NCBI RefSeq assembly: GCF_006517255.1
Contig: NZ_CP041185.1
Location: forward strand, 3,286,001-3,350,000
Source: Janthinobacterium tructae
Lineage (GTDB): Bacteria; Pseudomonadota; Gammaproteobacteria; Burkholderiales; Burkholderiaceae_D
Direction of reading: 5' to 3'
Length of the DNA: 64,000 nucleotides
Shown: positions 62,946-64,000 of the stretch, one piece after another
Numbering within the stretch: position 1 is the first letter of the stretch
Layout: every line of letters begins with the position of its first letter
Notes under the pieces: generated by a model
Seen by the model: the letters and a program-made list of their open reading frames with translations, nothing else
What the model was told of the DNA's origin: nothing
The model's database searches: none
Position numbers and translations under genes: made by a program

Positions 62946-64000
62946 ATGTTTGAAAAAATCCTGATTGCCAACCGTGGTGAAATTGCCCTCCGTATTCAGC
63001 GCGCCTGCCGCGAAATGGGCATTAAGACGGTTGTAGTCCACTCCGAAGCCGACAAGGACGCAAAATACGTCAAGCTGGCCGACGAATCCGTTTGTATCGG
63101 CCCGGCACAGTCGGCCCTGAGCTACCTGAACATGCCCGCCATTATCAGCGCCGCTGAAGTGACGGATGCACAAGCGATTCACCCAGGCTATGGCTTCCTG
63201 TCGGAAAACGCCGACTTTGCCGAACGCGTCGAGAAATCGGGCTTCGTCTTCATCGGCCCGCGCTCCGAATCGATCCGTTTGATGGGCGACAAAGTGTCGG
63301 CCAAACAAACCATGATCAAGGCCGGCGTGCCTTGCGTGCCCGGCTCGGAAGGTGCATTGCCGGACGATCCGAAAGCGATCGTGCAAATTGCCCGCAAGGT
63401 CGGCTATCCGGTCATCATCAAGGCCGCCGGCGGCGGTGGCGGACGCGGCATGCGCGTGGTGCACACGGAAGCTGCCCTGATCAACGCCGTGTCGATGACC
63501 AAGACGGAAGCCGGCACGGCTTTCGGCAACCCTGAAGTGTATATGGAGAAGTACCTGGAAAATCCGCGCCACGTGGAAATCCAAATCCTTGCCGACGAAC
63601 ACAAGAACGCCGTCTGGCTGGGCGAGCGCGACTGCTCCATGCAGCGCCGCCACCAGAAAGTCATCGAAGAAGCACCAGCGCCGGGCATCCCGCGCAAACT
63701 CATCGAGAAAATCGGCGACCGTTGCGCCGAAGCCTGCCGCAAGATCGGCTACCGCGGCGCCGGCACGTTTGAATTCCTGTACGAAAACGGCGAGTTCTAT
63801 TTCATTGAAATGAATACCCGCGTGCAAGTGGAACATCCGGTCACCGAGATGATCACCGGCATCGACATCGTGCAAGAGCAGATCCGCATCGCCGCTGGCG
63901 AAAAACTGCGTTTCCGCCAGCGCGACGTCCTGCTGTCGGGCCACGCCATCGAGTGCCGCATCAATGCCGAAGATCCGTTCAAGTTCACGCCATCACCAGG
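62946..64000 (+). CDS. accC: Biotin carboxylase subunit of acetyl-CoA carboxylase (partial, runs off the window)
   Basis: AccC carboxylates biotin on AccB with ATP and bicarbonate. The visible 351 residues start [17 protein letters not shown] (ATP-grasp N-terminus) and include [30 protein letters not shown] (glycine-rich ATP loop), [34 protein letters not shown] and the start of the C-terminal lobe ([21 protein letters not shown], quoted in part). The end lies beyond 64000. The start is certain by family. Confidence 0.97.
   Translation, partial: MFEKILIANRGEIALRIQRACREMGIKTVVVHSEADKDAKYVKLADESVCIGPAQSALSYLNMPAIISAAEVTDAQAIHPGYGFLSENADFAERVEKSGFVFIGPRSESIRLMGDKVSAKQTMIKAGVPCVPGSEGALPDDPKAIVQIARKVGYPVIIKAAGGGGGRGMRVVHTEAALINAVSMTKTEAGTAFGNPEVYMEKYLENPRHVEIQILADEHKNAVWLGERDCSMQRRHQKVIEEAPAPGIPRKLIEKIGDRCAEACRKIGYRGAGTFEFLYENGEFYFIEMNTRVQVEHPVTEMITGIDIVQEQIRIAAGEKLRFRQRDVLLSGHAIECRINAEDPFKFTPSP

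Noticed and set aside
1..64000. tRNA, rRNA, integrase, transposase and prophage genes
   Set aside because: I read each intergenic stretch for tRNA-like cloverleaf sequence, and the proteins for phage or transposase motifs, and saw none. A covariance search with tRNAscan or Infernal would settle small RNAs.

Overview
The window is a contiguous piece of a GC-rich betaproteobacterial chromosome, most likely Oxalobacteraceae (Janthinobacterium/Massilia/Duganella type). That placement is inference. It rests on the gene orders miaB-phoH-ybeY-corC-lnt, glyQ-glyS-gmhB-plsC, yqgE-ruvX-pyrR-pyrB-pyrC' and tlpA-aroQ-accB-accC, on a BpH3-type H-NS protein, on a PEP-CTERM-like protein, and on palindromic repeats of the GTAGGTCGG family. 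It reads mainly as a core chromosome region. I found no tRNA, rRNA, prophage, transposase or CRISPR array.

Layout. 1-2.4 kb: start of a protocatechuate/beta-ketoadipate operon (pcaI-pcaJ-pcaF) with a divergent PcaR-type IclR regulator. 2.4-4.5 kb: ChaN-like lipoprotein, then a sulfur module of two half-size YeeE/YedE permeases and a BigR/SqrR-like ArsR repressor with a perfect inverted-repeat operator candidate. 4.8-9.5 kb: PEP-CTERM-like protein, small membrane protein, DUF1697, a sensor histidine kinase, a coupled pair ending in an HDOD protein, and a small HTH protein. 10.2-16.2 kb: tRNA, rRNA and envelope maintenance genes (miaB, phoH, ybeY, corC, lnt) interrupted by a DUF4259 gene and a repeat. 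16.3-21.7 kb: glyQS, gmhB, plsC, YgjP protease. 21.8-25.9 kb (minus strand): waaA, waaC, phosphomannomutase, H-NS. 26.3-32.8 kb: apaH, an AraC regulator, and a tight operon of an AhpD-like protein, an acyl-CoA-dehydrogenase-like flavoprotein and a three-part SsuABC/NrtABC-type transporter. 32.8-37.5 kb (minus): acyltransferase, pyrC' (inactive dihydroorotase), pyrB, pyrR, ruvX, yqgE. 38.0-39.4 kb: photolyase. 39.5-48.5 kb (minus): the Pil-Chp twitching chemosensory operon pilG-H-I-J-chpA. 48.6-53.0 kb: rubredoxin, thiD, hemL, HAD hydrolase, corA. 53.2-60.5 kb (minus): mtgA, aroE, TonB-like protein, RNB ribonuclease, ubiC, esterase, mpl. 60.6-64.0 kb: unknown conserved gene, TlpA thioredoxin, aroQ, accB and the start of accC.

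Many genes are packed with ATGA, GTGA, TTGA or TAATG overlaps, so translational coupling is common, and several start codons are GTG or TTG. Five copies of one palindromic repeat sit at gene ends, and one of them supplies the chpA stop codon.

The least-described cluster is the AraC/AhpD/flavoprotein/ABC-transporter block at 27.2-32.8 kb. I infer import and oxidative use of a small organic, possibly organosulfur, compound. The substrate cannot be read from the sequence.
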